Below are positions 26,704-36,443 of a stretch of 64,000 bases of DNA, one piece after another. The position numbers and the translations under genes were made by a program. Source of the DNA: Mariprofundus sp. (GTDB lineage Bacteria > Pseudomonadota > Zetaproteobacteria > Mariprofundales > Mariprofundaceae); NCBI GenBank assembly GCA_021772775.1, contig JAJFLH010000018.1:26986-90985 (forward strand), in the 5' to 3' direction. Position 1 is the first letter of the stretch; every line of letters begins with the position of its first letter. The notes under the pieces are model-generated. The model searched no databases. It saw only the letters and a program-made list of their open reading frames with translations, and was not told the DNA's origin.

Positions 26704-28347
26704 ATGACTGCACATACACATTTTCGCGACCTAGCCAACAGTAAGCGACCAGTATTACTCATCGTAATGGATGGCTGGGGCTTCGGCTCTGGCGGCCCCG
26801 AAGATGCCATTGAGCATGCCCACACCCCTGTATTCGACAAATTAATGAAGTCGTATGCCAACACCCGTCTGATGACACATGGTTCTTATGTTGGCCTGCC
26901 TTCTAACAAAGACATGGGGGGCTCAGAAGTCGGTCATTTGACGATGGGAGCTGGCCTAGTACTTGATCAAGGCCCAACCCGTATCCAAAATGCTATTGAA
27001 GATGGCTCCTTTTTTAACTCCAAGGCTCTGAAGCAAATCATGCATAGCACTGAAGCCGGTGGCACTCTCCACCTTCTGGGTTTGCTCTCTGATGGCAATA
27101 TTCATTCTCATATAAGCCACTACAGGGCTCTGATTGACCATGCATTTACACATGGCATTCGGAAACTGCGTATACATGCCCTGCTTGATGGTCGCGATGT
27201 TGGTATCCAGACAGCGCAAAACTTTGTAACTGAGCTGCAAGAGATGTTTACGACCATCAACCAACACGATGATTTTGATTACGCCTTTGCCTGTGGAGCT
27301 GGTCGAGAGCGTTTAATCATGGATCGCGATAACAACTGGCCGAAAATAGCTGAAGGCTGGGATTTGATGATACATGGTAAAGCGCAGTACCGCTTCTCAT
27401 CGATGCTCGATGCCATTGAATACTTTAGAGCTCAACAGCCGGAATTAGTCGATCAGGATATGCCAGGGTTTGTTATCGTTGATGATGAAGACAGACCAGT
27501 TGGTTTAATCAATGATGGTGATGCAGTTATCATGATGAACTTTAGAGGAGACCGCGCCATCGAGATCACTGAGGCTTTTGAACTCGATGATTTTGATGGC
27601 TTTGATCGTGGTGAGCGGCCGGAGATCACCTATGCTGGTATGATGGTTTATGATGAAGATCGCGATTTACCAACACTCCAGCTTATGGGCCCAACCAAAG
27701 TGAAGAACCCCTTTGGCAAACGTATTCTTGGGCTAGGCATCAAACAGTTTCGACTCACTGAAACCCAGAAGTACCCGCATGTCACTTTCTTTTTTAATGG
27801 TGGCTATCGCAAACCGCTGGACGATAGTATGGAAGATTACATTCTCATTGACTCTGATAAAAATGTCTCCTTTGCCGATGCGCCACAGATGAAAGCAGTG
27901 GAGATCGCCGACAAAGCCATAGAGCTGATTGAAAAGGGAGAATATGGTTTTGGCCTAATGAACTTTGCCAATGCCGATATGGTTGGCCATTGTGGTCACC
28001 TGAAACCCGCCATTGAAGCCATTGAAGCCGTTGATACAGCTGTCGGCCGAATCATTAAAACTTTAGAGAAAGTAGGAGGCTGCGCTCTGATCACTGCCGA
28101 TCACGGCAATGCTGAAGAGATGCTTGTTTTTGCTGGAAATGGCGATAGCGAAGCATGCACCAAACACTCCACTAATCCGGTACCGTGCATTCTGTTTGAC
28201 CCTACTTATGATGGTTCCTATCAGCTGCGTGAGCCAGATGGTGATAACATGCCCGGTCTGTCGCATCTTGCTGCAACACTGTTTGAAATCATGGGTTATG
28301 AAGCTCCGGATGATTTAGACCCTTCTTTGATCGCATACAACTCATAA
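26704..28347 (+). CDS. gpmI: 2,3-bisphosphoglycerate-independent phosphoglycerate mutase
   Basis: This Mn-dependent alkaline-phosphatase-fold enzyme interconverts 3- and 2-phosphoglycerate in glycolysis/gluconeogenesis. The sequence shows the metal-binding start VLLIVMDGWGFG, the phospho-serine site MGGSEVGHLTMGAG, IHALLDGRDVG, FNFRGDRA-type (MMNFRGDRAIEIT) and FFFNGG. The C-terminal metal motifs are NFANADMVGHCG and ALITADHGNAEEM. Its 547 residues are slightly longer than the usual 510-515, with extra sequence before the C-terminal metal sites and at the end. ATG 26704 follows an AGGTGA ribosome-binding site. Confidence 0.95.
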   Translation: MTAHTHFRDLANSKRPVLLIVMDGWGFGSGGPEDAIEHAHTPVFDKLMKSYANTRLMTHGSYVGLPSNKDMGGSEVGHLTMGAGLVLDQGPTRIQNAIEDGSFFNSKALKQIMHSTEAGGTLHLLGLLSDGNIHSHISHYRALIDHAFTHGIRKLRIHALLDGRDVGIQTAQNFVTELQEMFTTINQHDDFDYAFACGAGRERLIMDRDNNWPKIAEGWDLMIHGKAQYRFSSMLDAIEYFRAQQPELVDQDMPGFVIVDDEDRPVGLINDGDAVIMMNFRGDRAIEITEAFELDDFDGFDRGERPEITYAGMMVYDEDRDLPTLQLMGPTKVKNPFGKRILGLGIKQFRLTETQKYPHVTFFFNGGYRKPLDDSMEDYILIDSDKNVSFADAPQMKAVEIADKAIELIEKGEYGFGLMNFANADMVGHCGHLKPAIEAIEAVDTAVGRIIKTLEKVGGCALITADHGNAEEMLVFAGNGDSEACTKHSTNPVPCILFDPTYDGSYQLREPDGDNMPGLSHLAATLFEIMGYEAPDDLDPSLIAYNS

Positions 28348-28460
28348 TGATACCTTTAGTGTAATGTTTACGCTTGCGGCTATTACTTCATGTGGGAAAA
28401 ATACAGCTGCAATCTGGTGAGATCAGATTGACTGAATCGAGATCTTAAAGGAGTCACGAC

Positions 28461-29177
28461 ATGGAACAACTGGATCAGATCGCCGGTATTCTTGCCCTGA
28501 CCATGGGTGCTGCCTGGGCTAGTGGAATCAACCTCTATGCCGCCATCTTAATGCTTGGACTAATGGGCACAACTGGCAATATCGATTTACCACCCGGCTT
28601 AGAAATACTCACCGACCCAATGGTATTACTGGCTGCCGGCGCGATGTATGCCGTCGAATTTTTCGCTGATAAAATCCCCGGCGTAGATACCGGGTGGGAT
28701 TCAATTCACACATTTATTCGTATTCCTGCCGGTGCCATGATGGCTGCCGGTGCAGTCGGTGATGTTACCCCCGCACTCGCACTTGCTTCCGGCATTATGG
28801 GCGGTGGTTTAGCTGCCGCCACCCATGCCACCAAGGCCGGTTCGCGCGCACTGATCAACACTTCACCGGAGCCTTTCAGCAACTGGACAGCATCAATCAC
28901 TGAAGATATTGCTGTTATTGGTGGTTTATGGGCTGCATTGAATCACCCGACACTGTTTGTTGCATTGATGATTTTGTTTATTTTACTGATGATTTGGCTC
29001 TTACCCAAACTATGGCGTGGCATTAAAACCGTGTTCAAAAAAGTGCGTGGGCTATTTGGCGCTAAAGATTACTCTTCTGCCTCACTAGAGCAGCCTGCGT
29101 CAACTGAGCCTGATCAACCGGAAACTACGCCGCCCCCCATACAAAACACGCAGGCAAAGGCTGACGACAAACATTAA
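28461..29177 (+). CDS. DUF4126 domain-containing membrane protein
   Basis: This 238-residue integral membrane protein has the typical DUF4126 features AWASGINLYAAILMLGL, the GAMYAVEFFADKIPGVDTGWD segment, and AAATHATKAGSRALINTSPEP. A TM helix near the C-terminus is followed by a basic stretch and a Pro/Thr-rich tail. The function of the family is not known. AAAGGAG lies 9 bases before the ATG. A small hairpin (AATCTG at 28411, CAGATT at 28424) precedes it. It converges with the Sel1 gene, leaving only 2 bases between stops. Confidence 0.8.
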   Translation: MEQLDQIAGILALTMGAAWASGINLYAAILMLGLMGTTGNIDLPPGLEILTDPMVLLAAGAMYAVEFFADKIPGVDTGWDSIHTFIRIPAGAMMAAGAVGDVTPALALASGIMGGGLAAATHATKAGSRALINTSPEPFSNWTASITEDIAVIGGLWAALNHPTLFVALMILFILLMIWLLPKLWRGIKTVFKKVRGLFGAKDYSSASLEQPASTEPDQPETTPPPIQNTQAKADDKH

Positions 29178-29179
29178 GG

Positions 29180-29950
29180 CTACTCTTCCGCCTTGCTTTC
29201 GATAGCTGGCTGAGACCCTTCTGTCCTGCCATTAACCTCTGCCAGATCTTGAGCTAGCCCTCTGGCGATTTCAGACGTCTCCTGGCTGTTTAAACCTTCG
29301 TATTGTGGCCATGACATCAAACTAGATTCATCAACTGCATCCACCTTCTTTTGAGATGACACACGAACGGGTTTGACTTCGACGCGTTTACGGGGGGCTT
29401 GCGCCGGCTTTGTCTCGACCTTGAGAGCTTCAAAATTCGGCTTATGCACTATTATTTCAACAGGCTTGGATTCGCTTCTGTCGCGATCAATACGCGGTTC
29501 GTGTTTTGTTTTGTCAACCGCCATGGATTCAGAAAATATTTCAATACCTTGATATTGTTCAGGTTTATTTATCTTCTTCTCAGGAGTAGGCTTGGTATGT
29601 TTTTCCCACAACGTTGATGCAAGATTACGCCTGACTTCATCCGCCCCATAATCATCTATGCTTTGTAATTTAACACGCGCTGGAATATGACCCTGCTGCG
29701 AAGCACTCTGCAGCCACTTTACGCCTTCCTGACTATTTTTTTGTACACCTTTTCCTTCCAGAAACATCATAGCCAATACATATTGTGATTGTACATGACC
29801 CGCGTCTGCAGCCTCCTGACACACAGCAATAGCCTGCTGGTATGACTTGATATAATATGATCGTAAACAGTCTTGTTTTATATCTCTCGCCACAGCATTT
29901 GGCGTTATAGACAACATAAGTACAGTGAAAAAAACCTTTTTCCCACTCAC
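29180..29950 (-). CDS. Secreted Sel1-repeat protein
   Basis: The protein has 256 residues with a probable signal peptide (KVFFTVLMLSITPNAVA). Two Sel1/TPR-like repeats follow, AAGAGH-type (AADAGHVQSQYVLAMMFLEG, then GVKWLQSASQQGHIPARVKL). After about residue 95 the chain is charged, low-complexity and Pro/Lys-rich. Sel1 repeats usually mediate protein contacts. The start is a GTG at 29950. The gene lies 7 bases downstream of the histidine phosphatase gene and is probably co-transcribed with it. Confidence 0.7.
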   Translation of the reverse strand: MSGKKVFFTVLMLSITPNAVARDIKQDCLRSYYIKSYQQAIAVCQEAADAGHVQSQYVLAMMFLEGKGVQKNSQEGVKWLQSASQQGHIPARVKLQSIDDYGADEVRRNLASTLWEKHTKPTPEKKINKPEQYQGIEIFSESMAVDKTKHEPRIDRDRSESKPVEIIVHKPNFEALKVETKPAQAPRKRVEVKPVRVSSQKKVDAVDESSLMSWPQYEGLNSQETSEIARGLAQDLAEVNGRTEGSQPAIESKAEE

Positions 29951-29957
29951 AACAGAC

Positions 29958-30647
29958 TCACTGGTTTATATTGAGCAAACGAAACTTACCACCGCCTGTT
30001 TCAATCAGATGAGAGATTTTGGCGTTGGAAAGTTTATATCGTCCGTCCGGCTCAAGGTTCTGCAATATTTCAATCAGACGCGAACCAATGTGGTAGTGTC
30101 CAACAATCAAAATACGCTTGCCCGTACCTGCAAAACGTTTGCGAATCAGCTGTACTGCTTTAAACGTTTGTAACAAACCATCACCATAATCTTTCGGCGC
30201 ATATCTTCTGCGCGCATCAGCATTATGAAAGATAAAATAATTCTTCATATGAGATTCGATTTTTATCGCTTTGCCACGTTTCAAGTTGAATGATGCAATA
30301 CGCGACTTCTTTTGCCAGCAGCACTCCTGCAATTCAGGCCAAACCTCTGCTTTTAGACGATGTTTTTTCAAATAGGGTAAAATAGTATTCAATGTACGAT
30401 ATTTTGGACTAACTATAATATGATCAAAATTGAGCTTATCCAGCTTAGTGGTTAACGCTGCAACCTGCTTTTTGCCTTTAGGTGAAAAAGTACGGTCATT
30501 TTCATAGGTATGTTTATGGGTGAGGTTGCCCATCGTTTCCCCATGCCGGACGAGGTAGATCTCTGTTGCAGACGCCGCATAGCTATTGGAGGCCGCAAAA
30601 AAAAGAGAACAACAGAGCGTTAACAATAATACTTTAATGATATTCAT
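29958..30647 (-). CDS. Exported histidine phosphatase family protein
   Basis: The protein has 229 residues with a clear signal peptide (VLLLTLCCSLFFAASNSYAA). The phosphoglycerate-mutase-like fold shows the nucleophile motif YLVRHGET, the second Arg in SPKYRTLNT and a late active-site His in IVGHYHIG. The substrate is unknown; the predicted location is periplasmic. It lies 51 bases downstream of polA, separated by an imperfectly placed hairpin. Confidence 0.85.
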   Translation of the reverse strand: MNIIKVLLLTLCCSLFFAASNSYAASATEIYLVRHGETMGNLTHKHTYENDRTFSPKGKKQVAALTTKLDKLNFDHIIVSPKYRTLNTILPYLKKHRLKAEVWPELQECCWQKKSRIASFNLKRGKAIKIESHMKNYFIFHNADARRRYAPKDYGDGLLQTFKAVQLIRKRFAGTGKRILIVGHYHIGSRLIEILQNLEPDGRYKLSNAKISHLIETGGGKFRLLNINQ

Positions 30648-30661
30648 AGTTTCATTTTAGC

Positions 30662-30687
30662 TACTCTCGGAATATAATGCGAGAGTA
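30662..30687 (-). terminator. Hairpin between polA and the phosphatase gene (weak terminator candidate)
   Basis: TACTCTCG (30662-30669) and CGAGAGTA (30680-30687) form a perfect 8-bp stem with a 10-base loop, just after the polA stop in the direction of transcription. The following transcript has no U run, so termination is uncertain; it may instead protect the 3' end or attenuate the downstream genes. Confidence 0.35.
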
Positions 30688-30698
30688 ACTATTCCCCC

Positions 30699-33467
30699 CT
30701 AAAGCTGATGCGCTTCAAACCAGTTATCTCCGATACCAATATCTACAATCAGCGGCACACTCAATGCGACAGCTGATTGCATCGTTTCCCGCATTATCGT
30801 AGAAACCTTTTCCACATCCGCTTTGGGTGTTTCAACAATCAATTCATCATGCACCTGCAAAATAATCGCGCTTTGAGGAGCCTCATCTTTCAAACGTTGA
30901 TGCAGGTTAACCATCGCGACTTTGATAATATCAGCCGCAGAGCCTTGCAGGGGTGCATTAATCGCCGTGCGTTCTGCATAAGAGCGGCGCATACCATTGC
31001 TGCTGTTGATATCCGGTACGTAAACACGGTGTCCCAGTAGTGTTTCAACAAAACCAGACTCTTTAGCTTTTTCCAGAGTCTCATCCATAAAGGCCCGAAC
31101 GCTGGGATAACGCGCAAAATAGGTCGCAATAAACTCTTTTGCTTCACTGCGGCCCACACCCAACTGCTTGGCAAGGCCAAACGCACTCATGCCATAGAGA
31201 ATGCCAAAATTAATGATTTTAGCACTGCGACGCATTTCACCACTCACATCGGCCAAATCAATATCATTCACCGCAGCAGCTGTAGATGCATGAATATCTT
31301 TACCGTCAGCAAAAGCCTGTTGCAATACCGCATCGCCGGAAAAATGCGCCATCAAACGCAGTTCAATTTGAGAGTAATCGGCAGCAATCAACATATGACC
31401 AGGCTCAGCTATGAATGCCTTACGTATTTCTCGCCCCTCCGCACTGCGAATAGGAATATTCTGTAAATTAGGATCGGAAGAGGAGAGCCGGCCAGTGGTG
31501 GTAATAGCCTGATTAAAGGAGGTATGTACTCGTCCACTCTTCGCATGCACCAATTTTTGCAACGCATCCGTATAGGTGGACTTGAGTTTAGCCAACTGGC
31601 GCACTTGCAAAATTAATCGCGGCACCTCATGTTCATCAGCCAGTTTTTCCAATACTTCCTGACCCGTTGCCCACTGTCCTGATTTGGTCTTTTTGCCACC
31701 CTCAATCCCTAAGATTTCAAACAGCAACTCACCCAACTGCTTGGGCGATTGAATATTAAATGTTTGACCAGCAGCGGCATGAATCTGCGATTCCAACGCT
31801 GCAATACGTGAACCAAAAGAGGCCGATAACTCTGCCAACATGACCACATCAATATGGGCTCCTTTCCACTCCATATCTACCAGCACCGATGCCAATGGAA
31901 GTTCAATATTATCATGGCGATTTAAGCGGCTCTCACTGCTTAGTTTATCTTTTAACAGGGCCGTCAAACGCAAAGCAATATCTGCATCTTCTGCTGCATA
32001 GGGCAGAGCTTCTGCAATCCTGACCTGATCAAAACAGATCTGTTTGGCACCCTTGCCAGCCACTGCTTCGTAAGGAGTACAGTGATAACCGAGATAATCT
32101 TCTGCCACCGTGTCCATTTTCGGAGCATATTTAGCGGGATAGAGGCAATAGGCCAACAACATAGAGTCAGCGCTAATACCCGCCAAATCGATGCCTGCTC
32201 GACGTAGAACCTGAGCATCATATTTCAGATTATGGCCGCATTTGGCTTTGCTTCCATCCTCTAAAATCGGTTGCAATAGCGCCAAGACATCAGCGCGTGG
32301 CAGTTGTTTCGGGCTAGGTTCAAGCAGATCAACCGCTCGATGCCCAAGCGGCACATAATACGCTTCGCCCGGTTTGACTGAAAATGACAAACCGACGATT
32401 TCTGCATCATGTGTAGTCAAAGAGGTGGTCTCTGTATCCAACGCAATAAGCTCGGCCTGCTGTAATACCTGCAACAGCGCTTGCAGCGATGTGTCATCAT
32501 CGACCAGTATATCAGTACGCGCAGGTAGTGGTTCATGAACACTCTCTTCTTGCTCTTCGCTTAGAGGCCCCACAATAACAGCTTTACCCACAGCTCTGTC
32601 TACCGCATCAGCATCACTGAACTCAGCCAATAGACGGCGAAACTCAAGACGCTCAAACAACTCAGCCAACTTTGGGCGATCCGGCATAGAGACAGTCAAA
32701 TCATCCAGCTCTATCCCCACATCAACCTGATCATCTAGGGCCACTAGACGATAGGAGAGGCGCGCATCTTCAGCAAATTCGATCAGGTTTTCACGTCGTT
32801 TGTTCTGTTTGATCTCATGGGCATGCGTCAATACCCCTTCCAGATCACCATACGTTTCGAGCAATTGCACAGCTGTTTTCGGACCAATACCGGGCACACC
32901 GGGAATATTATCGGCCGAATCACCGGACAACGCCAAAAGATCATGAACGCGATCAGGGCCAACCCCCCATTTCTCTTTCACCTCTTCCGGCCCATAATCT
33001 TTTTTGCGCATGGTATCGAGCATCCAGATGCGATCATTGACCAGCTGCATCAGATCTTTATCGGTCGAAACCATGGTTACATCCCAACCTTTGGCTTCAG
33101 CCTGCCGGGCCAATGTGGCAATCACATCATCGGCTTCATAATCTTCAATACAGATACGATTTAATTTGAACGCATCGGTAACGTCATACACAGATGACCA
33201 TTGTGCCGCCAAATCTTCAGGCATAGGAGGGCGATGCGCTTTGTATGCAGGATACATACGATTGCGAAATGTGCCTCCTTTCGGATCAAACACGACAGCC
33301 ACATGGGTAGGGCTCAGATCTTTAAGGATGCTGCGCAGCATCTGCACATAACCAAATACGGCATTGGTTGGCTCACCCTTTGAGTTGGCAAGATTATGGC
33401 GCACAGCATGAAAGGCGCGGAATACGTAATTGGGTCCATCGATCAATACTAAATGAGGCATAGCCAT
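30699..33467 (-). CDS. polA: DNA polymerase I
   Basis: PolA does Okazaki-fragment maturation and repair synthesis. The 922-residue chain has all three domains: the N-terminal 5'-3' exonuclease (LIDGPNYVFRAFHAVR, GDSADNIPGVPGIGPKTA), the 3'-5' proofreading exonuclease with Asp344/Glu346 in LDTETTSL, and the polymerase. The polymerase has ADYSQIELRLMAH (motif A), RRSAKIINFGILYGMSAFG (O helix) and LQVHDELIVE (motif C). Length equals that of E. coli PolA to within a few residues. ATG 33461 is an equally possible start. Confidence 0.97.
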   Translation of the reverse strand: MAMPHLVLIDGPNYVFRAFHAVRHNLANSKGEPTNAVFGYVQMLRSILKDLSPTHVAVVFDPKGGTFRNRMYPAYKAHRPPMPEDLAAQWSSVYDVTDAFKLNRICIEDYEADDVIATLARQAEAKGWDVTMVSTDKDLMQLVNDRIWMLDTMRKKDYGPEEVKEKWGVGPDRVHDLLALSGDSADNIPGVPGIGPKTAVQLLETYGDLEGVLTHAHEIKQNKRRENLIEFAEDARLSYRLVALDDQVDVGIELDDLTVSMPDRPKLAELFERLEFRRLLAEFSDADAVDRAVGKAVIVGPLSEEQEESVHEPLPARTDILVDDDTSLQALLQVLQQAELIALDTETTSLTTHDAEIVGLSFSVKPGEAYYVPLGHRAVDLLEPSPKQLPRADVLALLQPILEDGSKAKCGHNLKYDAQVLRRAGIDLAGISADSMLLAYCLYPAKYAPKMDTVAEDYLGYHCTPYEAVAGKGAKQICFDQVRIAEALPYAAEDADIALRLTALLKDKLSSESRLNRHDNIELPLASVLVDMEWKGAHIDVVMLAELSASFGSRIAALESQIHAAAGQTFNIQSPKQLGELLFEILGIEGGKKTKSGQWATGQEVLEKLADEHEVPRLILQVRQLAKLKSTYTDALQKLVHAKSGRVHTSFNQAITTTGRLSSSDPNLQNIPIRSAEGREIRKAFIAEPGHMLIAADYSQIELRLMAHFSGDAVLQQAFADGKDIHASTAAAVNDIDLADVSGEMRRSAKIINFGILYGMSAFGLAKQLGVGRSEAKEFIATYFARYPSVRAFMDETLEKAKESGFVETLLGHRVYVPDINSSNGMRRSYAERTAINAPLQGSAADIIKVAMVNLHQRLKDEAPQSAIILQVHDELIVETPKADVEKVSTIMRETMQSAVALSVPLIVDIGIGDNWFEAHQL

Positions 33468-33555
33468 AACCTGCCTTTCAAATGATAGGGGTCAATTATG
33501 TTCTTTTTATTTAAAAGGTGTTCGCCTCTTTAAACACAATAATATCTACTCTTTA

Positions 33556-34131
33556 TTACACTACACCTTTGCAACCGAAGGCGAGTAACAGCGCCAACAT
33601 AGGAGCCCCGGAAGCTATTTTTCCTTCCGCCAACATCTGCAAACTGGTTTCACGTGAAACCCAAAAGCTGCGAATATCCTCCTGCTCCTCATCACATCCA
33701 CCCCCCAGACTGATTGGATACTGTTTATCCACCAGGCCTAGGAACAAGTCGATGCGCTCTGAACAAGCGCCCGGTGTGGTATAATATCGTCCAAGAAACT
33801 TTACCTCAGTGGGGATAAAGCCGGCCTCCTCTTGCGCCTCACGGATCACAGCCTGCTCTGCTGTTTCACCTTTATCGATCATGCCCGCAACTATTTCAAT
33901 CAACCATGGATTATCATTCCGAGCCGCTGGACCTATGCGAAATTGCTCCAGTAGTAACACTTCATCCGCTTTAGGATCAAAAAGCAGCAAGGCTGCTGCA
34001 TCACCACGCTCCATATTTTCACGTTTTGCCTGTATCGAACCACCATCAAAACGGTCATGCTCAATAATATATTCATCCATGCCAAAAAAGCCCTGATAGA
34101 CCCGCTCTTTTTTGATAACTTTGTAATCCAT
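33556..34131 (-). CDS. nudF: ADP-ribose pyrophosphatase-like Nudix hydrolase
   Basis: The protein has 191 residues. The Nudix box runs GMIDKGETAEQAVIREAQEE followed by AGF, preceded by LLEQFRIGP and the family's EIVAGM. This arrangement, and the Pro-Gly-Ala (TTPGACSERIDLFLG) after the box, fit ADP-ribose/ADP-sugar diphosphatases of the NudF type. ATG 34131 follows GGGAGG at 5 bases; a GTG two codons upstream is less likely. A parS-like palindrome lies within the gene at 33646-33661. It is divergent from the response regulator gene. Confidence 0.87.
   Translation of the reverse strand: MDYKVIKKERVYQGFFGMDEYIIEHDRFDGGSIQAKRENMERGDAAALLLFDPKADEVLLLEQFRIGPAARNDNPWLIEIVAGMIDKGETAEQAVIREAQEEAGFIPTEVKFLGRYYTTPGACSERIDLFLGLVDKQYPISLGGGCDEEQEDIRSFWVSRETSLQMLAEGKIASGAPMLALLLAFGCKGVV
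33646..33661. other. parS-like site inside the Nudix gene
   Basis: GGTTTCACGTGAAACC is a perfect 16-base palindrome differing from the parS consensus TGTTTCACGTGAAACA only at the two end bases. It lies about 14 kb left of oriC, while parA/parB and two further sites lie about 7-10 kb to the right. Confidence 0.75.
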
Positions 34132-34191
34132 GCACACCTCCCTATTGATAATCCTTCACGCATACTATCCATCAATGCTACAGTAAGCCGC

Positions 34192-34875
34192 ATGAAGATT
34201 TTGGTGGTTGAAGATGAAGAGCGTGTCGCTCACTTTATTCAAAAAGGTTTGAAGGAAGAGGGACATGCTGTTGATGTCTCTTATGATGGTGAAGACGGTG
34301 AGTTTTTAGCCGAAATCAATGATTATGATCTGATCATTCTCGACCTCATGTTACCAAAGAAAAATGGTATTGTGGTATGCCGTGAATTGAGAGCCTCCGG
34401 TGTTGCAACGCCTGTTCTGATGCTCACAGCTCGCGACTCCGTCGAAGATAAAGTGCGTGGGCTCGATGCCGGTGCAGATGACTATCTTGCCAAACCATTC
34501 GCCTTTGAAGAGTTGCTGGCACGTGTACGAGCTCTGTTGCGTCGTCAGTCCGATAATAAATCCCCCGTATTGAGTATGGCTGATCTCGAACTCGATCCAA
34601 TTAGCCGCCGCGTAACACGCAATGAAAAACCGATTCGACTCACGACCAAAGAGTACGCCCTATTGGAATATCTGCTGCGTAATCCAAACAAAGTGCTCTC
34701 TCGCACGCTGATTGGTGAACATGTCTGGGATATGAATTTCGACCCGGAAAGTAATGTCATTGATGTATATGTCAGCCATTTGCGTTCTAAAATAGATAAA
34801 GGTCATGAAATTGCACTGCTGCATACGCTACGCGGTCAAGGATATCTGCTCAGCGACAACTCACCGCCAGCGTGA
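34192..34875 (+). CDS. OmpR-family response regulator
   Basis: The protein has 227 residues. The receiver domain has ILVVEDEERVA, phospho-acceptor Asp51 in LIILDLMLPKKNG, LTARDSVEDKVRGLDAGADD and the conserved Lys in LAKPF. The C-terminal winged-helix DNA-binding domain has LTTKEYALLEYLLRNPNKVLS and NVIDVYVSHLRSKID. It most resembles the CusR/CopR/QseB branch (family impression). The start is ATG 34192, since longer frames overlap the divergent Nudix gene. Its partner kinase follows 81 bases downstream. Confidence 0.92.
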   Translation: MKILVVEDEERVAHFIQKGLKEEGHAVDVSYDGEDGEFLAEINDYDLIILDLMLPKKNGIVVCRELRASGVATPVLMLTARDSVEDKVRGLDAGADDYLAKPFAFEELLARVRALLRRQSDNKSPVLSMADLELDPISRRVTRNEKPIRLTTKEYALLEYLLRNPNKVLSRTLIGEHVWDMNFDPESNVIDVYVSHLRSKIDKGHEIALLHTLRGQGYLLSDNSPPA

Positions 34876-34956
34876 TCCGCCCGATTCCACACGACAGGTT
34901 TCATCGATTGAAATGTTAACCGAAACTGACAGACAGCTGTTTTGAGCCGTAACCCC

Positions 34957-36438
34957 ATGAGCATCATTCATTGGATTCGTTCCAATATATTTCGCACTTT
35001 TCGTGGCCGATTGGCCATGCTCTACATCACACTCGAGCTCAGTATTTTGCTTTTTGCTGCTGTGGTTCTATACAATGTCTTGTCCAATCGCATCTACCAT
35101 GAGGTGGATGAACAGCTGATGAGTCAGGCCAGTACACTGGTCGATGAACTCGAAACCTCACCCTATTATTTCTGGTCGGGCCATTTAGGCACGTATGCGG
35201 ATCACTTTCAGGGCCCTATTCAGCTCGTTGGTGCCAACGGACTTATTTTATTCAGTGCCAACCACTCGCTTATCAATAAAGGCGGCAATGATGTCAGTCG
35301 CGCTCTTGCCCATACATTCCGCGATGGTAGCCCCGCTTTCGCTTCGACAAATTCATTATTGAATAAAGCGAATATCAGAGTTATCGCATTCCCTATTCAT
35401 AAAGCTGGACGAATTACAGCCACTCTTTTGCTCGGTCACAGTACGGCAGATATTCGCGCTGTATTTAATATCCTATATGTTGTTGGTGGTATTCTTGGTC
35501 TGATCTCTATCATTATCAGTGCCGTAGCTGGATATTACATGGCCAAACGTGCTTTGGAGCCAATTCAGGAAATCACCTCTACCGCACGTGGAGTAGCCGC
35601 TGGTGACTTGTCCCGTCGACTTAAATCCAAGTCCCAGGATAAAGAACTTCAAATTCTTGTACGTGTTTTGAATAAAATGTTTACCGACCTTGAGACCAGT
35701 TTTAAAGCACAGAAACGGTTCACAGCCGATGCTTCACATGAGTTGCGTCTACCATTGACCATATTAAAAGGGGAGATTGAAGTCGCCCTACGTCGACCAC
35801 GTAGTGAAGAGGAGTATCAACAAATTTTACAACAACAGCTCGGTACTATTGATCGCATTCAGCGCATTGTGAATGACCTGCTCACACTGGCTCGAGCTGA
35901 AGCTGGACAACTTGAATTGGTACAAACTTCTGTAGATCTATCGCTCTTATTACAGGAGATAGGGCAACACCATCTGATTCTCTTTGATAGCCAACAAATC
36001 CAGCTCGACATGCAAATCGAGGATGATTTGATCATGATGGGGGAAGCCAATCAAATCGAACATACCATTATGAATCTACTCTCCAATGCATTTAAACATG
36101 CACCCGAACAATCGAGTATTCTGCTCTCCGCTCACTCTGAAGGGAATTCAGTGCTCATCTGTATACGTGATGAAGGTCCTGGTATCGCAGAAGAACAACA
36201 GAGCCGTCTGTTCGATCGCTTTTATCGCGCTGATGATGCCCGCTGCCGTAAGGATGGTGATGGGGCTGGTTTGGGTTTAGCTATTTGCAAACGTATTGTT
36301 GATGCCCACAATGGTGAAATTTGGGTAGATAGTGAAATCGGTGCAGGCGCATCATTCTTTATTCGACTGCCCTTATCCTGCGCCGCCCTAAATCAAAATC
36401 ATCAAAAACGACTGAATAATATCCTCATCGACACTTAA
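34957..36438 (+). CDS. Two-component sensor histidine kinase (HAMP type)
   Basis: The protein has 493 residues. TM helices at about 21-43 and 172-196 enclose a periplasmic domain of about 125 residues. A HAMP linker (KRALEPIQEITSTARGVAAG) follows. The HisKA domain has His261 in FTADASHELRLPLTIL. Here Leu replaces the more common Arg/Lys-Thr before Pro (usual HELRTPL). The ATPase domain has NQIEHTIMNLLSNAFKHAP, IRDEGPGIAEE and DGAGLGLAICKRIV. It pairs with the preceding response regulator. ATG 34957 is preferred to an in-frame TTG five codons upstream. Confidence 0.92.
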   Translation: MSIIHWIRSNIFRTFRGRLAMLYITLELSILLFAAVVLYNVLSNRIYHEVDEQLMSQASTLVDELETSPYYFWSGHLGTYADHFQGPIQLVGANGLILFSANHSLINKGGNDVSRALAHTFRDGSPAFASTNSLLNKANIRVIAFPIHKAGRITATLLLGHSTADIRAVFNILYVVGGILGLISIIISAVAGYYMAKRALEPIQEITSTARGVAAGDLSRRLKSKSQDKELQILVRVLNKMFTDLETSFKAQKRFTADASHELRLPLTILKGEIEVALRRPRSEEEYQQILQQQLGTIDRIQRIVNDLLTLARAEAGQLELVQTSVDLSLLLQEIGQHHLILFDSQQIQLDMQIEDDLIMMGEANQIEHTIMNLLSNAFKHAPEQSSILLSAHSEGNSVLICIRDEGPGIAEEQQSRLFDRFYRADDARCRKDGDGAGLGLAICKRIVDAHNGEIWVDSEIGAGASFFIRLPLSCAALNQNHQKRLNNILIDT

Positions 36439-36443
36439 AAGGC

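Noticed and set aside
34876..34956. TTTCATCGATTGAAA between the response regulator and its kinase as an operator
   Set aside because: The inverted repeat is only five bases each side and no promoter could be placed around it.
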